A DNA stretch of 64,000 bases from Euprymna scolopes (GCA_024364805.1 CM044523.1:11947668-12011667), one strand, 5' to 3'; counted from the first letter of the stretch, positions 1-12,594 are shown. Numbers and translations are program-made. Notes: generated from the sequence alone by a model not told the origin.

Positions 1-1054
1 AGAATTATGTTTAGATCATTGTCATAATGTTTTTAAATCACTGATGTCGTTTTTGACGCGTTTGAGACTTTCTGTGATGCGTACTCTTCAGAAATTATTT
101 TCAAAATGTGTTGGAGATGTAAAAATAGCATTTTCCTTGTTCATTTGAAATGTTTCCAAGAGGCGGAAAATTGTAAGTGTCTAATATTCATTGGATTATT
201 CAATTTTTATTACTGTTTTATTGGCTGTGGGCACTCCTGTGTTGTGTTTCTCTCTCTCACTCTCTCTCTCTCTCTCTCTGTTTGTGTTTTTCTTTTCCTT
301 TAGGGTAGGATGTGTGTGTGTTTTATTGGTTTGAAGAATGTGTGTACTGTTGTATCATATTATGAAGATATTTTCTTCCCTAGGAAGGTGACTGTGATCC
401 AAGGTCGTTTCTAATGTGTATGTGTTAGGAAGGGGGGAGAACCAGCTCTTCTTAAATAAGGGTCGGGGTACTTTCATTCTATTTTGATATTTGTTTTTTG
501 ATTCTTAGATTTTTCGTTCCAGTCTTAGACTGTTCAGGTATTCTTTATATTATGTTTGTTTAGATAGAGGGGCGTATTTTACAATATGTATAGAGGATTT
601 TTAATGTTTCTATTTATTTGTCTCCCTATGTGGGTATGGCTAGACCTAGTGTGGGGAAGATCTCGTTCCCCAGAGGGGGCAATTGGAGGGGTATAGGTAT
701 GGGAGGGGGGATGATAGAAGGGATGATAGTTGTCTCAGTCAGGAGAGATTTCTCCTCCACTGACTGAAGGGGGAGCGAGGTGTTGGAACATATATTATAC
801 TATGGTTCTAGGTGTTTCCTAGTGTTGTTGGTTTCGAGGTTGAGTAAGGTTGGTATTGTTCAGTGTGTTGTATTAGAGATAGGAAGGTTATGTATGTGTG
901 TGGTTATATGCGCGCGGGTGTGTGTGTTTTAATGTGTCGGTTCTGATTTATGGGTGGATGTGTATATGTATATGGATGTTCATGCGAGTGTGCCTTTCAT
1001 TTCATGTTTTTGTGTGTTGATATTAGGCTCTGTTTAGTTCAGGAGTGAATCTTG
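1..1054. other. GT-rich noncoding stretch beside a PLE fragment
   Basis: No gene is recognised. The plus strand is rich in G and T, with short (CT)n and (TG)n runs around 245-280 and 880-960. It lies directly downstream, on the minus strand, of the PLE endonuclease stop. It may therefore be that element's 3' noncoding part, but no matching end was found, so this is inference. Confidence 0.3.
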
Positions 1055-1470
1055 TTATAAAGTTTTTTCCTGTGTAAGTAAATAAAAATAATTGCCTGTT
1101 TGGAAGATTGTTATTATTTTGAAGCTGTTTCCACTGCATGTGTGTACGTGTTTTGAAACAAAGGCGTGTCTGCTATCTGCACTTTTGATGTTGCTTTTAT
1201 GTAAGGCCACTCTATTGCTGAAATTTTTGGTGGCGCGTGTGTAGGATTTGTTGCATTCTGTGCATCTTAGTGCATGCACTACATTTCTGGAGGTGCAATT
1301 TAGAATTCTTTTATTTTGAATGTTTGTGTTGGGTTTTTGCATGTGTATGTGTTTCCTTCTATTATTATGTCACATAATCCACATCGCGGTTTGTTGCATT
1401 TTGTAACCCCTTTTGTAGTGTGTGGAACGAGTTTTGAGGAAGTTAGGATGTGTTTTAATTTTTGGGTTGG
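1055..1470 (-). pseudogene. Penelope-like element, C-terminal GIY-YIG endonuclease fragment
   Basis: Minus-strand translation gives the linker and endonuclease end of a PLE protein. The order is a KHILTSSKLVP stretch, a zinc-ligand-like CNKPRCGLC, IIIEGNTYTCKN, then NCTSRNVVHALRCTEC, NRVALHKSNIK, VSKHVHTCS and a stop at about 1055. In intact PLEs this domain nicks DNA to prime reverse transcription. The second GIY-YIG motif reads YTRATKN where YIGET-N is usual, so the catalytic site is degraded. One frameshift lies near 1305, between FKIKEF and LNCTS, and the frame decays again above about 1480. The reverse transcriptase part is absent. It is a dead 3' fragment of a different PLE subgroup from the one at 21.4 kb. 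Confidence 0.75.
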
Positions 1471-1489
1471 CGTTTGCTTTTAATTATTT

Positions 1490-3282
1490 TTGTTGTGTTA
1501 AGTATGTTGTTTAGTTTGTATATATTAATATTTTCTTTTAACATCGGAAGTGACGGAAGAACAAAACAATCTAAATTCATATATGTTTGTTTCAACTTTG
1601 TGAAGAATTAATGCATGATATTCTTTTAATAATTCTTGTTTATAATCGTTCCTTCGACAACATTTATAGTTTGATTTTTAGGAGATTTAATGTGTGCTAT
1701 ACATATACTACATTATATTTAACACTGCAAACATATGCAAACATATGCAAACATACCGATCTATTTGTACGCATTTTAATCACAAACGAATGTCAGTACT
1801 TCAAATTTTATTTGTATATATTTTATAAAACATATTGTTTTATAATCGATTGACTATTTATTTTAAAGTATTCCTAGACTTTTTAAAGGAGTCAATGTTA
1901 TCACGCATCATACAGACGTCTTGCAACATTTATTATATTTTACATTTTAATCACCAATGTCTTAGTCAAGTACTATTAAAGTATAATAAAGATAAATGAC
2001 TGTTAATCAATTGTATAAACTGCATTTTATAGTGATTAGTGTTGTCCATTTAAAATTTTTGTAAACATTGAATTTAGAGACTACGTTTTCCATAATCATT
2101 AGTACCGTAATGTGTTTTATAGGCAAGTAAGGACTGCATAGTGTTCATAAATGGGAATTCAACGTCGAAGCAGCCACATAGAATAGAAAATACGTTTATA
2201 GATGTGTTTTAGAAATAAAAGAATTCCGTTAAAACATCTGATAAAAATGCAGCAGCATAATATATTACATATAATAGAAATTCAGGCGTTTTTAATCGAT
2301 GTCTATATTTTACAGATACCGATTAATTATACTGTTATTTCTTGGTAGTCAACGCAATAAATTGTTAGATCTGTGTTATTTAATAAACATGTAGTACGTA
2401 AATATATTAAATTTATCTCGTCAATCGTATTTTAAAATTGGTTAACATAAGTGTATTTTCTAGTAAGCACATACTCTGGTCCCATCTGTATTTCACAATG
2501 ATCTTTCCACGTTACCGCCTTTAGTAGTACAGGTGTAATTAACCAATAAATAACGAGAATATCTACCAACGGGATGCCATGCCTTGCAGTCATATCTATT
2601 TTTTCTATGTTATTTCTATTGGAATTTCTTTCACATATCACTTTGAGGGTTCAGGAGCCCGTGCCGATTCAGTATGAAGTACAATCACAATCGATAATCG
2701 CGCAGTATCAATGAACACATCTGAAAAATACGCATGAACTTTTATTATTTTAGTTGTTTATCTGCAAGCGAGAGTTTTTTTTTCTCCCAAATGATTCTCA
2801 TTCAGTCTACCGAAAAATACGTAAGCCTCATTAATATTTCTTTCTACATGGCGGATTTTACCAAAGGGTGGAATCAGCTGCATAACATATCTGAAATAAT
2901 TGATGTGCCCCATTCGTTTTATGCTTTTTTAAGGAACATCTCATGTGATGGATTCAATGTTATTATCTGCTTTCTGAGAAGATGCTTGTTTTTCTTTTCT
3001 TATTTATGTATTTCTGTCCTTTCACGATTATAGATATATTGACTAAAACATTATCGTTTTCTTAAACCTGTTTCTTCAGTTGATTTACTTGCGTTAAGTA
3101 ATATTATGTAATAATGATTATGTTTTAATAATGATAATGACCCAGTGTTTATACGACACAATCACGGTGACGAACCGATTGTCCCAACAATCAGTCAGAA
3201 CAGATTCATATGTGTACACTCTTGGAATGTGAGGCGCTATATGTGGTCTTCACATATCTCGGCATTCTAACTAGTCACCATG

Positions 3283-3285
<3 letters not shown>
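1490..3285. other. no gene recognised
   Basis: AT-rich sequence. Short open frames occur on both strands but none has a recognisable motif, biased composition or conserved neighbour. A short direct repeat of a GCAAACATAT-type unit lies near 1728-1756. Confidence 0.4.

Positions 3286-3356
<71 letters not shown>
3286..3356. repeat. (TA)n microsatellite
   Basis: About 70 bp of uninterrupted TA dinucleotides. Open frames of repeating Tyr-Ile across it are artefacts of the repeat. Confidence 0.97.
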
Positions 3357-3363
<7 letters not shown>

Positions 3364-4149
3364 ATATGGGAAAATATTACATAGATAATATTTTGCATGT
3401 GTCAACTGCATCAGCGATGATCAACTTAATCGTATTTTATCGCAGATCGTGCAAATTAATACAGTTTATTTATTTTATTTTTTACCACATATACACAATG
3501 AAATATATACGCATGGACATTATGTCTTTAAATGGGTCTAAAAATTCTTATTAATTAAAAATATAAAAGATTGGTTCGACTAAAATGAAACTAAACTGAC
3601 AATGATAAATGATTCTCTACTTAATTTTACTGTTTCTGTGTATAATTCTGATATTGTTTTCTCGTAATGGTTCATATAATATTGTTAGGACTGTAGATAT
3701 AGCACTGGTATCATCTTCAGACAGTTATTTTAAAAGATATGTGTTATTTACATACGATAATAGCTTACATGTTTGTTTTTGTTTTACGGCATATCAAACC
3801 TATTTAATATTTAATGCCGAATCCAGGAAATTGTAAAGAACTCTTTTTTATATAGAATATATATTTTTTTTCAAGTCGGTTTCTATTTAAGTCATAGTTG
3901 GGACCCTAACAGGTACTACCACTCTGGGTTAGAGTGTACCTTGAAGCAATGGCAATTAAAGGGTGTCCCACAAGCATGCGCCTCACCATCGGATATAGTT
4001 TAAGATCATATCCAGAATCGAAGATAATAGAACTTGCCAGATAGAGGACATACATCTTGGCGATTTGTATAATGGGTTTTGTATATGTGTATTCATTGTC
4101 ACAGGAATGTGTTTACAAAATTTCCAATGTAATACGTATTTATTGCTTC
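3357..4149. other. no gene recognised
   Basis: AT-rich. A short less AT-rich segment around 3900-3980 might be an old repeat, but no second copy was found in the window. Confidence 0.35.
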
Positions 4150-4159
4150 TTTACCACTT

Positions 4160-4633
4160 GTATGGAGAAGACAATTCAACCAGATGTGTTACTTGGATGT
4201 AATGGCAGTCAATAAAATAGAGTCCCCCATTAGCCGATAAAAATGGAAAGGGAACAAAACAAAAACAACAACAACAACAAAAAACAAAAATGTCAGTGCC
4301 AAAATGTCCTTTTATCGATACAACACTATCGGAAATCATGTTTTCATTACTTTCCTCAACTTGCAACAAATCCTCGTGTATTCGCTATTATCGCCCACGT
4401 TTTTTTCTCCTTCTGGGCTCCCTAACAAAAAACAAACTCAATACTCCTGCTTTCAAATTCACGCCTTTTTAACAGTTACAAATTGTGTTTATATGTAAAT
4501 TAATGGCATACGTTCACTAATGAGCAACTTACAAAATTACGCTTATCTTTGTCCTCCTTTCTAAATTTTCTGCAGTCATTTTACAGGCTAAGCAAACAGG
4601 AGGTCGTTTGCTAGAGTGATAATTACTATTACA
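4160..4633 (-). repeat. 3' LTR of the Ty3/gypsy fossil
   Basis: It aligns by eye over about 390 bp with 7820-8202, including shared stretches such as CCTCAACTTGCAACAAAT and TTAACAGTTAC. The low-coordinate boundary is uncertain. The high-coordinate edge begins TGTAATAG on the minus strand, directly after a purine-rich tract. Confidence 0.75.
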
Positions 4634-4657
4634 CCCCTTCATATAGCAAGTTGATGA

Positions 4658-5950
4658 TCAACTTCGACGTAGAATTGGAGGCATCACTTCATCGTCCCCA
4701 TCTTCTTTATCACTACCGTCATTGCCACTGTCACGTTTCACAATTCCCTCTACTGGTTCATTAAACAGCGTTTCTAAGCTCATCCGGGAAGGACAGTACA
4801 AGATCAGGGACATCCTCGTATTGTATGTTTTTTTCTCTCCGGGGTAGAAGAGGCACATCAAGGGCGGAATACTTTTCGCGTGACGTGGAACACCGTCGAC
4901 AAACATAGTCGGAAGATTTATTATTTTTTCTATTCGTCAACTGGCAAATATTGTACTGCCCCCAGTACTTAGGAGGTTTACGCTAACACGATATCCCACT
5001 TTATACAGTTCAATCAACTGAAAATGTGGCATCTATTCTTTTTCATACTCTATTCGTAGCGGTGAACCAATTGGCTGAAGAAGTATATTGTGTTGCATCG
5101 TTTTGCGGTGTAATCTTATATCTGTACACAGCTTCTTAAATAGAACACTTTAGTCTGGTTGCAATTTTTTGACGTTGCGGTGACATTGCATCGGGAAAAT
5201 ATGTGCATAGGTAACGCATTATTACCTCCAATCCAGTTGTGAATTACTAAAATCTTAGACATTGAAATGTACAGGCATTATCAATCAAGATTAGAGAGGA
5301 GAAACCTCGTAAAAAAGACATCTTATTTGTCGCACAATGTTCGAGGTGTCCTGTCGTTTCAACAGACCCGTCATCGTGAAATGCGTCGGGCTACAGTCTG
5401 GTAAAGGCAATAAATGTTTGGCACTATAACGAATTATATCAATTCCATGCGCCACCAGTTTTCCTCAACCCAAAGCTTCCAATTCTCGATAATCTGTCAC
5501 GGGCTGAATATTGTGTTTAGACGGTTGCTCAATAGCTATGAGTGGAATTGATTCTTTGGTTGTCCTAGACGTTATTTTGTGTATGATATTTACCAAACTT
5601 TATAGATCCAGCTTTGAAGTTATTTATATGCAGCCCAACTTTCGGAAGAAACTGCATACTCTGAAATGGTATTGCCAATTTATCTGCCGATTCAATCATA
5701 GTCCATTTTCATCTCGCACTCCAGACACTTTTTCGTCTTCAAATGTAGCAAATAAGTCTTTTTCGTCAATAAAAATAGTTGCACAGGCTTCTTTCCCTCT
5801 GGAAATTATATACCTCCGGCTGATGTTATTATGACACCTCCTTATTCCGTCAATTCTAAGTAATTAGTGTCCAAGAGTATTTCTCCTTCATCACCATTAA
5901 GTTTTGACACTTCTCCCACTGCAGATTGTTAGGGTCAGTATACCAAAACA
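4658..5950 (-). pseudogene. Ty3/gypsy pol remnant (reverse transcriptase region and C-terminal part)
   Basis: Recognisable pieces on the minus strand are the segment before the reverse transcriptase (FIDEKDLFATFEDEK), a reverse transcriptase entry motif (PVTDYRELEA), and near the low-coordinate end a DGVPRHAKS segment followed by an acidic tail that resembles the polyprotein C-terminus. The region is heavily decayed and non-functional. Confidence 0.65.
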
Positions 5951-5962
5951 TGCTAGGGATTC

Positions 5963-6771
5963 GCGTTCAATGCTGCCAAGACTAAACTAGTTTCATTCAA
6001 TAATTACAAGAAACCCTCTCTACCACCAATAGCAATGGCCAACGACCCTTTATCTGAGAGTCCATCTTTCAAACTACTTGGCCTAACGTTCACAGGAAAC
6101 ATGAGTTGGAACAATTACATTGAAGGCATTGCCAGGGCCGCTGCAAGAAAGGTAGGCTCTCTCTACCGTGCTAGAAAACTACTAACACCCGAAAGTATCC
6201 TGTACCTCTATAAGGCCACCATTCGCCCATGTATGGAGTATTGCTGCCACATCTGGGCTGGTGCATCTGCTACTAGTCTCTCGCTCCTTGACAAGGTTCA
6301 AAAGAGAGTCGCAAATCTGATAGGCCCTGAACTGGCATCTAAGCTTCAGCCTCTGTCCCATCGACGAAATGTTGCATCCCTCTGCCTGTTCTACAAGTAT
6401 TTTAGTGGTGAATGCTCTGATGAACTGCAATCACTTGTGCCCCCACGACGCGAGCACCCTCGACAAACCCGACAGGCTACTAGATCCCACCCCCACACTG
6501 TAGAGGTCCCTAGATGTAAAAGATCTTTTTACTCCAATAGTTTCTTCCCCAGAACCGCAAGACTCTGGAATTCCATTCCAGGTCCCTGCTTCCCCAACAG
6601 TACTGACGTGCAGAAGTTCAAGTGTAACGTGAACCGACACCTTGCTGCCCAAATCCCTACATAGTACCCCAGTAGTTGTTGCCCCTGATAGTAGCCCCCT
6701 ACACCAAAGTGGCAATTTGCCTTGTTTGGGGTGAAAATGTAATTAAAAAAAAATAATAAATAAAAATAATA
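5963..6771 (+). mobile_element. jockey/CR1-type LINE, 5'-truncated copy 1
   Basis: This is the 3' end of a non-LTR retrotransposon. It starts inside the reverse transcriptase C-terminus (FNAAKTKLVSFNN) and ends with a conserved 3' UTR (GGCAATTTGCCTTGTTTGGG) and an A/T-rich tail at 6745-6771. Two other copies (30.7 and 35.6 kb) share the same end. The truncation point is typical of incomplete target-primed reverse transcription. It sits in the protease/pol region of the Ty3/gypsy fossil in opposite orientation, so it is younger than that element. No clear target-site duplication was found. Confidence 0.88.
5966..6664 (+). pseudogene. LINE reverse transcriptase C-terminal fragment
   Basis: An unbroken frame of about 230 codons carries the post-catalytic part of a jockey-type ORF2 protein. 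It includes FKLLGLTFTGNMSWNNYI, a thumb-like VGSLYRARKLLTPESILYLY, the MEYCCHIWAGAS box, LDKVQKRVANLIG, LSHRRNVASLCLFYKYF, FFPRTARLWNSIP and a terminal VNRHLAAQIPT. The catalytic YADD motif and the endonuclease are missing because the copy is 5'-truncated. The methionine at 6035 is internal and not a real start. The open frame makes this the least decayed of the three copies of this LINE. Confidence 0.88.
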
Positions 6772-6789
6772 GGCATGACCTTCACTTGT

Positions 6790-7110
6790 TGCTTTCTCTA
6801 TTTTCGACAGCGGTTTCTACCAAGTGTTGGCGTGAAATACCCTGTGTCTGAAAGTGCTGAAGACTGCATGTGATCAATTTTTAAACTGACAACAGGCAAT
6901 CCTGTTTTCATTGTTTTACCAGCCGCGAGGGCAAGAAAATACTTTGTCTCCGACATCGTTTTCCAGACAGTTGCGAGATATAGGACCCAACTGATTGCAG
7001 AGATAACTTGGTAGTGTTGTGTGTTCTCGTGAATACATATCCGCCGTACCATATCGACTACGGCATTCCTTAGACAAATGATTAGGACTCGCACTTTTAT
7101 AGCAAACGGG
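6790..7110 (-). pseudogene. Ty3/gypsy protease and zinc-knuckle remnant
   Basis: Minus-strand translation shows a protease-like LPVVSLKIDHMQSSALSDTG segment. Upstream is a CYKSASPNHLSKECR-like segment that matches a retroviral-type zinc knuckle. It belongs to the fossil spanning 4150-8202 and is broken. Confidence 0.65.
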
Positions 7111-7419
7111 GCTCTCGTGGCTTAGTGTTAGTTGGGAGAGAATCCAAATTGTCTCTATAATGTTTAGATGCTGAATTACAAGTACTGGCTGCAGCTGTAA
7201 TATGTTCCGATTACTTATGGATGTCTGGCGTTTGTAGACAATAGCTCGTAAGTTGTTAATCTATCAATTAATGATGACACTTGAAAAAGTCTACTGGCAT
7301 CCTACAAGTAATCTCACTAAAAAGGCACGGCTTAATATTTTGTCGTTTGCAACAACAGACGGTGCTGATAATTTTTGTAAATCAACTAAAAAAACCTACA
7401 CCGTTCCGTTGGAGTGAAA

Positions 7420-7700
7420 TCACCCGATTGTGAACTGTTGCGAGACAAGAAAAGTATATGTTTCAAGTGCTGTATACAGGATCTTCTTAATTTCTTCCCA
7501 ATCAGGTTCATCCCCAAGTTGTTGGTAAACTGCATAGGACCCTCCGGTTAACACCAATGGAGTGGCTATGACTAGCTTCTTTATTTTGCACAATTTGCAA
7601 TACACTCAGCCTTCTCACTCAATCCATTTGACGATGGACGACTCAGTAGTAGATGACTCAAATTCCGGTAGTAACTGAATCTCAAATTACTCCATCTTTT
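7420..7700 (-). pseudogene. Ty3/gypsy gag remnant
   Basis: The segment TPLVLTGGSYAVYQQLGDE followed by an EEIKKILYTAL stretch is characteristic of gag proteins of Ty3/gypsy elements. The upstream minus-strand sequence reads like the gag N-terminus. It is broken and lies just inside the 5' LTR, as expected. Confidence 0.7.
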
Positions 7701-7744
7701 TTCTCTAAGTTAACGCTTACGAAAAACAAACCAAACCACTAGAA

Positions 7745-7747
<3 letters not shown>

Positions 7748-7816
<69 letters not shown>
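7748..7816. repeat. (TA)n microsatellite inside a 5' LTR
   Basis: About 68 bp of TA repeats separate the LTR body from the gag region of the fossil. The other LTR lacks it, so it arose after insertion. Confidence 0.95.
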
Positions 7817-7818
<2 letters not shown>

Positions 7819-7819
7819 G

Positions 7820-8202
7820 CCAACATAGCTTGTAAAATGGAAATGGAACAAAACAAAAAATACATTACAGTGTAAAAATGTCATCTTGTCGAAACAACGC
7901 ACGAAAGTCATTTTCTCTCTTTTTTCCTCAACTTGCAACAAATATTTGTTTTCTATATTATTTCCACCTTTCGTTCTCGTTCTGAGTTGTTCAACAAACA
8001 AAACTCATCGCTCATGCTTTAGAATGTGTGTATTTTAACAGTTACCTAGTTGGTATGTATTCAAATTAATGACATACGTTCACCAATGAGCGATCTACAA
8101 GATTACGCCTGACTTTTCTACTGCCTTTCCTAAATTATCTGCCGTCTTTTTACAGACTAGGCAAACACGAGGTAATTTGCAAGAGGGATAATTTCTGTTG
8201 GA
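7820..8202 (-). repeat. 5' LTR of the Ty3/gypsy fossil
   Basis: Same-orientation partner of 4160-4633, with matching blocks along its length and many substitutions. The outer edge is near 8202. Confidence 0.75.
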
Positions 8203-11200
8203 CAATGTCCTTAAGAAAATTTGATATAATGTAATTTCTTTAAAAAATAGTGATATTCACTGTAGGTAAGCAGTTGCGTGGCGAAATATTCTACAAATCA
8301 AAAACGATTCGTAGGGATGTTATATTATACAATGCCCAACGAGAAAAAAAGAAATGTTCTTGTGATAGGATCTTGTGATAGGAGATTAAATTGTTGCTTT
8401 GAATAGTTAATAAACAAAACATTTGATAGGATTCTACTGGGAAAATATTCACTGAAAATATTAGATCGAAATAGAATATAACACGTTATTACCCATACCC
8501 ATTTCAAGAGATAAGCGGTTATAATTATTATTGACTTAATACAGAATTAAGTAGCATTTTGCATAATCAAAAAATTAAGCGTAAGAGGTGTTATATGGCT
8601 CACGAAATTAAAAATTGGACTGGATATTACTAGTAATGAAAGTAATAGACTACAGTATGCAAAACTCCAGAGATGGAAGTTAATTCAATAGTGCTGTGAA
8701 TTAAAAATAGATTGAAAGGGACTGTCGAGGTTTTGTTTCTTATGTTTGATTGCGAGTTAAATTGATAGGATAAAAGTACATTATAGTATTTACTGAAGAG
8801 ATGAAACACAGCTGGCCTTACTTAAATAGAACTCATATAGTGTGTATAATTTGTTTTAGAAAATCCTGGAAGAATCTGATGTGTTTAATCCACAATTATT
8901 CCAGTATCACACGTTAGTTTTTACTTGTTTGATATGATACAAAAATTTGAACGAATTATCCTTGATTATAAGCTTTATTACATGAAAAAATATTACTGAA
9001 ATATAGTAATTTACTATTACGGCTAATACTAGGAATACTATTACACTTATTATGACAAAATACTACGGTTAATGTTACTGTGCATAATATTATTTTGCTA
9101 ATAGTATTTGAAATTACACGACTGCTTCAGATAATAATAATGAAAACGTACATTTTAAAATTAATTGTATCAAATAATTCCAAAATATTTATCTCCCAAA
9201 ACTAAAGGAAAACATCGAGCAATGAATATTTGTTTACACATTGTGTAATACACAATCATCTGCGTCAAATATGCATCGTATTGAATTCTTCTCGCAGAAC
9301 GTTTATAAGATGGTGACATGCAGATAATGCTTAATACACTAGCTACTTGTGTGGACATCAGTAAAAGAAAGTACGTTCAATACCGAAAGGGATTGTCTGA
9401 AACATAATTGCTATTGAGCTCAATATTTGAAGATTATTTCCGCAGAACACCTGCGGGTTACATTACAGTTCATGCATATATTCATGGCGGATATGATATG
9501 AGCGTCGCATGGGGAAGCATACAAGACGGCGTATTTTCGTTTATCGATTGTCATTCTTATAAAACCATCAATTATTAATACGCGTGTCTATTTGAGTTGA
9601 TGGATATATTCATGTATATTAAACCATACAACTTCTAACTATATATGTTGTATCATTAAGATATTTACACAGCAGTCTCTATGAAATACACTATGAGACA
9701 GAAAATTTTAATTACAGGAATGTTATACTCAGAAAACACCATGATGATATTTCAGTCAAAAATTACGGTAAGTTAGAGCATTTGGGTTGGCAAGATATTG
9801 CAACTGTACCGTTGTAAAATGCACTTGGAACTTAATTTTTTCACATATATAACTAAGCCTGTGATTGATTAGTTACAGGTAAACATAGGATTACGATAAT
9901 TTCGAAAAGGGGAAAAATATGGTACTAGATAAAATATTACAATTAAGGATAGCTACCAGGATATGGCATGGATAGAATCAAATTCAAATATAGTAGTATA
10001 GTTAACGCCAATACTTTATGTAAATAAAGAAAGAATGTTCCAAAATAAATTATGCAGTTTATGATTAGGAGGAGTTAATGTTTAGAAAACAAGTATTATC
10101 CAAGTTGTACCAAGTAAAACCAGTGGGGACCTGATACTAATTGTACATTGGCATCGCAATCAGGAGAAAGTGTAATTGAATCGCAAGTCACATAACAAAT
10201 CAAACCACCACTAAATCAATACAACTAAAATTCACCGGCTGTTGTACAACCCCTCCTTCCAAATGAACAACGGTTAAAGGAAAGTATTATTTCCGAAAGT
10301 CTATTGAGCTTTCATATCGATTGAAACTGACACTTTCCAGCGTATCAAATCAAGTAATATGTTCGTGAATATATATTATTACTTAACAGCTAGCTACAAA
10401 TAAAAACTAAACATGTAGACCTACAGATCTGAGCATAATGGCACATAAAAGTACTTTTATAAACTAGTGTTTTAGTGTTTTCTTAATTTTGTGTTGTAAA
10501 CTAAAAAGACGGAGTAGACTTTGCTTATGTATTCACTAATATTATTGATATAGGGTTGCTACGAATGTAAAATGAGTTTATGTATGCATACACGCATATG
10601 AGTACATGTATAAATGGCGCTATCGATTTTGGAGTGTCGTAGAAGGTCTAGTTCAAATCAGTTCTTCGATTTCAACTAAATTCTAATCGTTTAAATAAAT
10701 GATATTCGAATTAACCTTACTTTGCTATATTATGCTCAACAGCATAATGCTCAAGAGTTTTTGGTCATGCAGTTCCAGCATGATAAACAGTCTCTCGCAG
10801 TTGTAATTTCCCTTAGATGCTGAAAATATGCGATCCGCAATCCGTCAATGATTCTGAGTTTCACATATATCATAAGATCATGATGTAAACCTCAAAGTTT
10901 ATGTCGTATTTATAGTACACTTTTATTGTCTAATGTATACCTTTCGTTTTTTTCCGTTGTATACTCCCTATTGCAAATTATATAAGTTATTTGTGCAAGT
11001 AACAGATATAACGACGTTTTTTCCAAACAAAAACTACATTTAAAAGCATTTACTTGTTATGCATATTAAAAATGTTAAATGAGATTAAGACATTTTGATA
11101 TACTTGAAACAACTATAAGTCATAGACATCTTTATCCTATAAGATGTTCAACAAATATATTTCTTAAAAGAAATTAAAACCATAGATATGGTAATAATAG

Positions 11201-12339
11201 AGCACTTCTAGAAAGGGATGATAACAAAATCATAATGGGTCCATTTTAATAAAACTGTAAGAGTTCTGATATGGCAATATTGAAAAAGTGCCGCCTAACG
11301 CAAATAAAGAAATTCTGCTACATAATGTAGTTAGTATTCAAATAACTACGTTTCAATGTGTATGTTGATAAAGAAAGCAAGTTGACGATATCAAAGTATT
11401 ATTTATTTTTACGCAATATAGTGGTATTACATTGTACATGTGTGCAAAGTTTACTTAATGTCTCTCTCTTTCAATCTTTCGCTCTCTTTACATACATATG
11501 CATATGTGTGTGTGCGTATGTAATCTTAATGTCAAGATTCACTGGACACCAGCGTAAGGCTTTGCGAAGACCATACTCGGTTCCTTATTTATTATGAATG
11601 CACATACAAATATCGTTCAGAAAAGTCCATTAACAAATTCTAAGGAATAATGCCCCTTAATGACTGGCAGGTTAATTGAGGTTTCCTTTGATTCTCTTTG
11701 CACGAATGAACGACCAGCTGCTCGAATGCCTTATAATGTGAACATATAAATGCTATTGAAAAATAATGGTTTTACTTGCGTGCCGGAAACGCATATTTGT
11801 TTGAATACAACGACAGCTGAACATATCCAAAGTCTATTATATTTATAGATTAAAACAAAAGACAGCTAACATATATTTGTGTCTATAAACGTACTTCATA
11901 TGGAAAATGTAAGTATAAAAAGCAATGAATGCATAATACGTGTATTTCATGATATTGTTTATCGTTTTTCTATTTTAAGTTTTCTCTTTTCTCTAATTTA
12001 TCTTATTTAGTTGATACCAGTTATGGAACAATTCAGAATCCATTAATAAACCAGATTGTGTAATATTATTTCTTATTAAAATAGTAATTTAGTAATTACT
12101 ATGTATATGTTTAATTTAGTTCTCCTATAACGCGAGTAAATATTCATAATATATGATAATTATTGTGGCCCTATAGAAAGTGTTATAAAACGACTCGAAC
12201 AATGTTTTTTTTTAAAAGAATATATAGTACCAGAAAGTGATACAAAGAAAATGCTGTCGGTATATTCCGACTGTTAGGTTAGAAAGTATATACTCCAACG
12301 CTGTGTCGTGATGATTTCCCATTCTTACGTTGTGTCGTC
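8203..12339. other. no gene recognised
   Basis: About 4 kb of unique-looking AT-rich sequence. Open frames are short and lack recognisable motifs. No terminal repeats, LINE tails or Helitron ends were seen. It could be intronic or intergenic. Confidence 0.4.
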
Positions 12340-12594
12340 CTAATTTGGCCCAGCATATTTATAATACTTAGTTGAGTCAATTTTAAAATAATTAGTACGC
12401 CCATAACAAGCCTCTTTAGCTTTTATTCCCTCACAGTACTTTTTTGCATCGATCGGCTGACGATCCGTGAACTTCCATTTCCCTTCCAGATCGGCAGAGT
12501 TCTGGAGCTGCTTGTAGGATTTGATGTCGAAATTCTCATGTGCCATCTCCATTACGTCTTTTTCTTCAACAGATGCATGGTTGGGATAATTCAT
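12340..12594 (-). CDS. unrecognised 84-codon reading frame, possible host exon
   Basis: I do not recognise this protein. The frame encodes a charged, Lys/Glu/Asp-rich polypeptide with aromatic residues (motifs EEKDVMEMAHENF, KWKFTDRQPIDAKKYC, CYGRTNYFKIDSTKYY), ending GPN and stop. It has two cysteines in a CX8C arrangement, no signal peptide and no membrane segment. Composition is unlike the low-complexity frames elsewhere in the window and reads like real protein. The frame continues open upstream of the first Met to about 12640, reading KRYYNQIKKGD. It could be a terminal exon whose acceptor is an AG just upstream, although the pyrimidine tract there is poor. It could also be a processed pseudogene or an unknown mobile-element protein. 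No polyadenylation signal is obvious downstream. Confidence 0.4.
   Translation of the reverse strand: MNYPNHASVEEKDVMEMAHENFDIKSYKQLQNSADLEGKWKFTDRQPIDAKKYCEGIKAKEACYGRTNYFKIDSTKYYKYAGPN

Larger units (their letters stand above)
4150..8202 (-). mobile_element. Ty3/gypsy LTR retrotransposon fossil
   Basis: This is an old, broken LTR element read on the minus strand. A related ~390-bp sequence occurs at both ends in the same orientation (LTRs at about 7820-8202 and 4160-4633). Between them, in the expected order, lie gag remnants, a zinc-knuckle region, an aspartic protease remnant, the start of the reverse transcriptase region and a polyprotein C-terminal remnant. A purine-rich GAAGGGG abuts the inner edge of the 3' LTR, which starts with TGT, as expected of a polypurine tract. 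The internal region is far shorter than a whole element. A LINE 3' end lies inside it in opposite orientation, and a (TA)n tract sits in the 5' LTR. The LTRs are clearly diverged, so the element is old. Confidence 0.8.

Noticed and set aside
3120-3285. possible tRNA-like head (minus strand GGTTCGTCACC)
   Set aside because: The B-box match is weak and no A box lies at a suitable distance.
3210-3554. 114-codon frame across a TA tract
   Set aside because: The middle is repeating Tyr-Ile from the microsatellite and the flanks have no motif. The same applies to all frames over TA, CA and GT tracts (for example 18486-18961, 21016-21447, 30167-30406, 47106-47405, 49991-50320, 56606-57074, 59926-60130).
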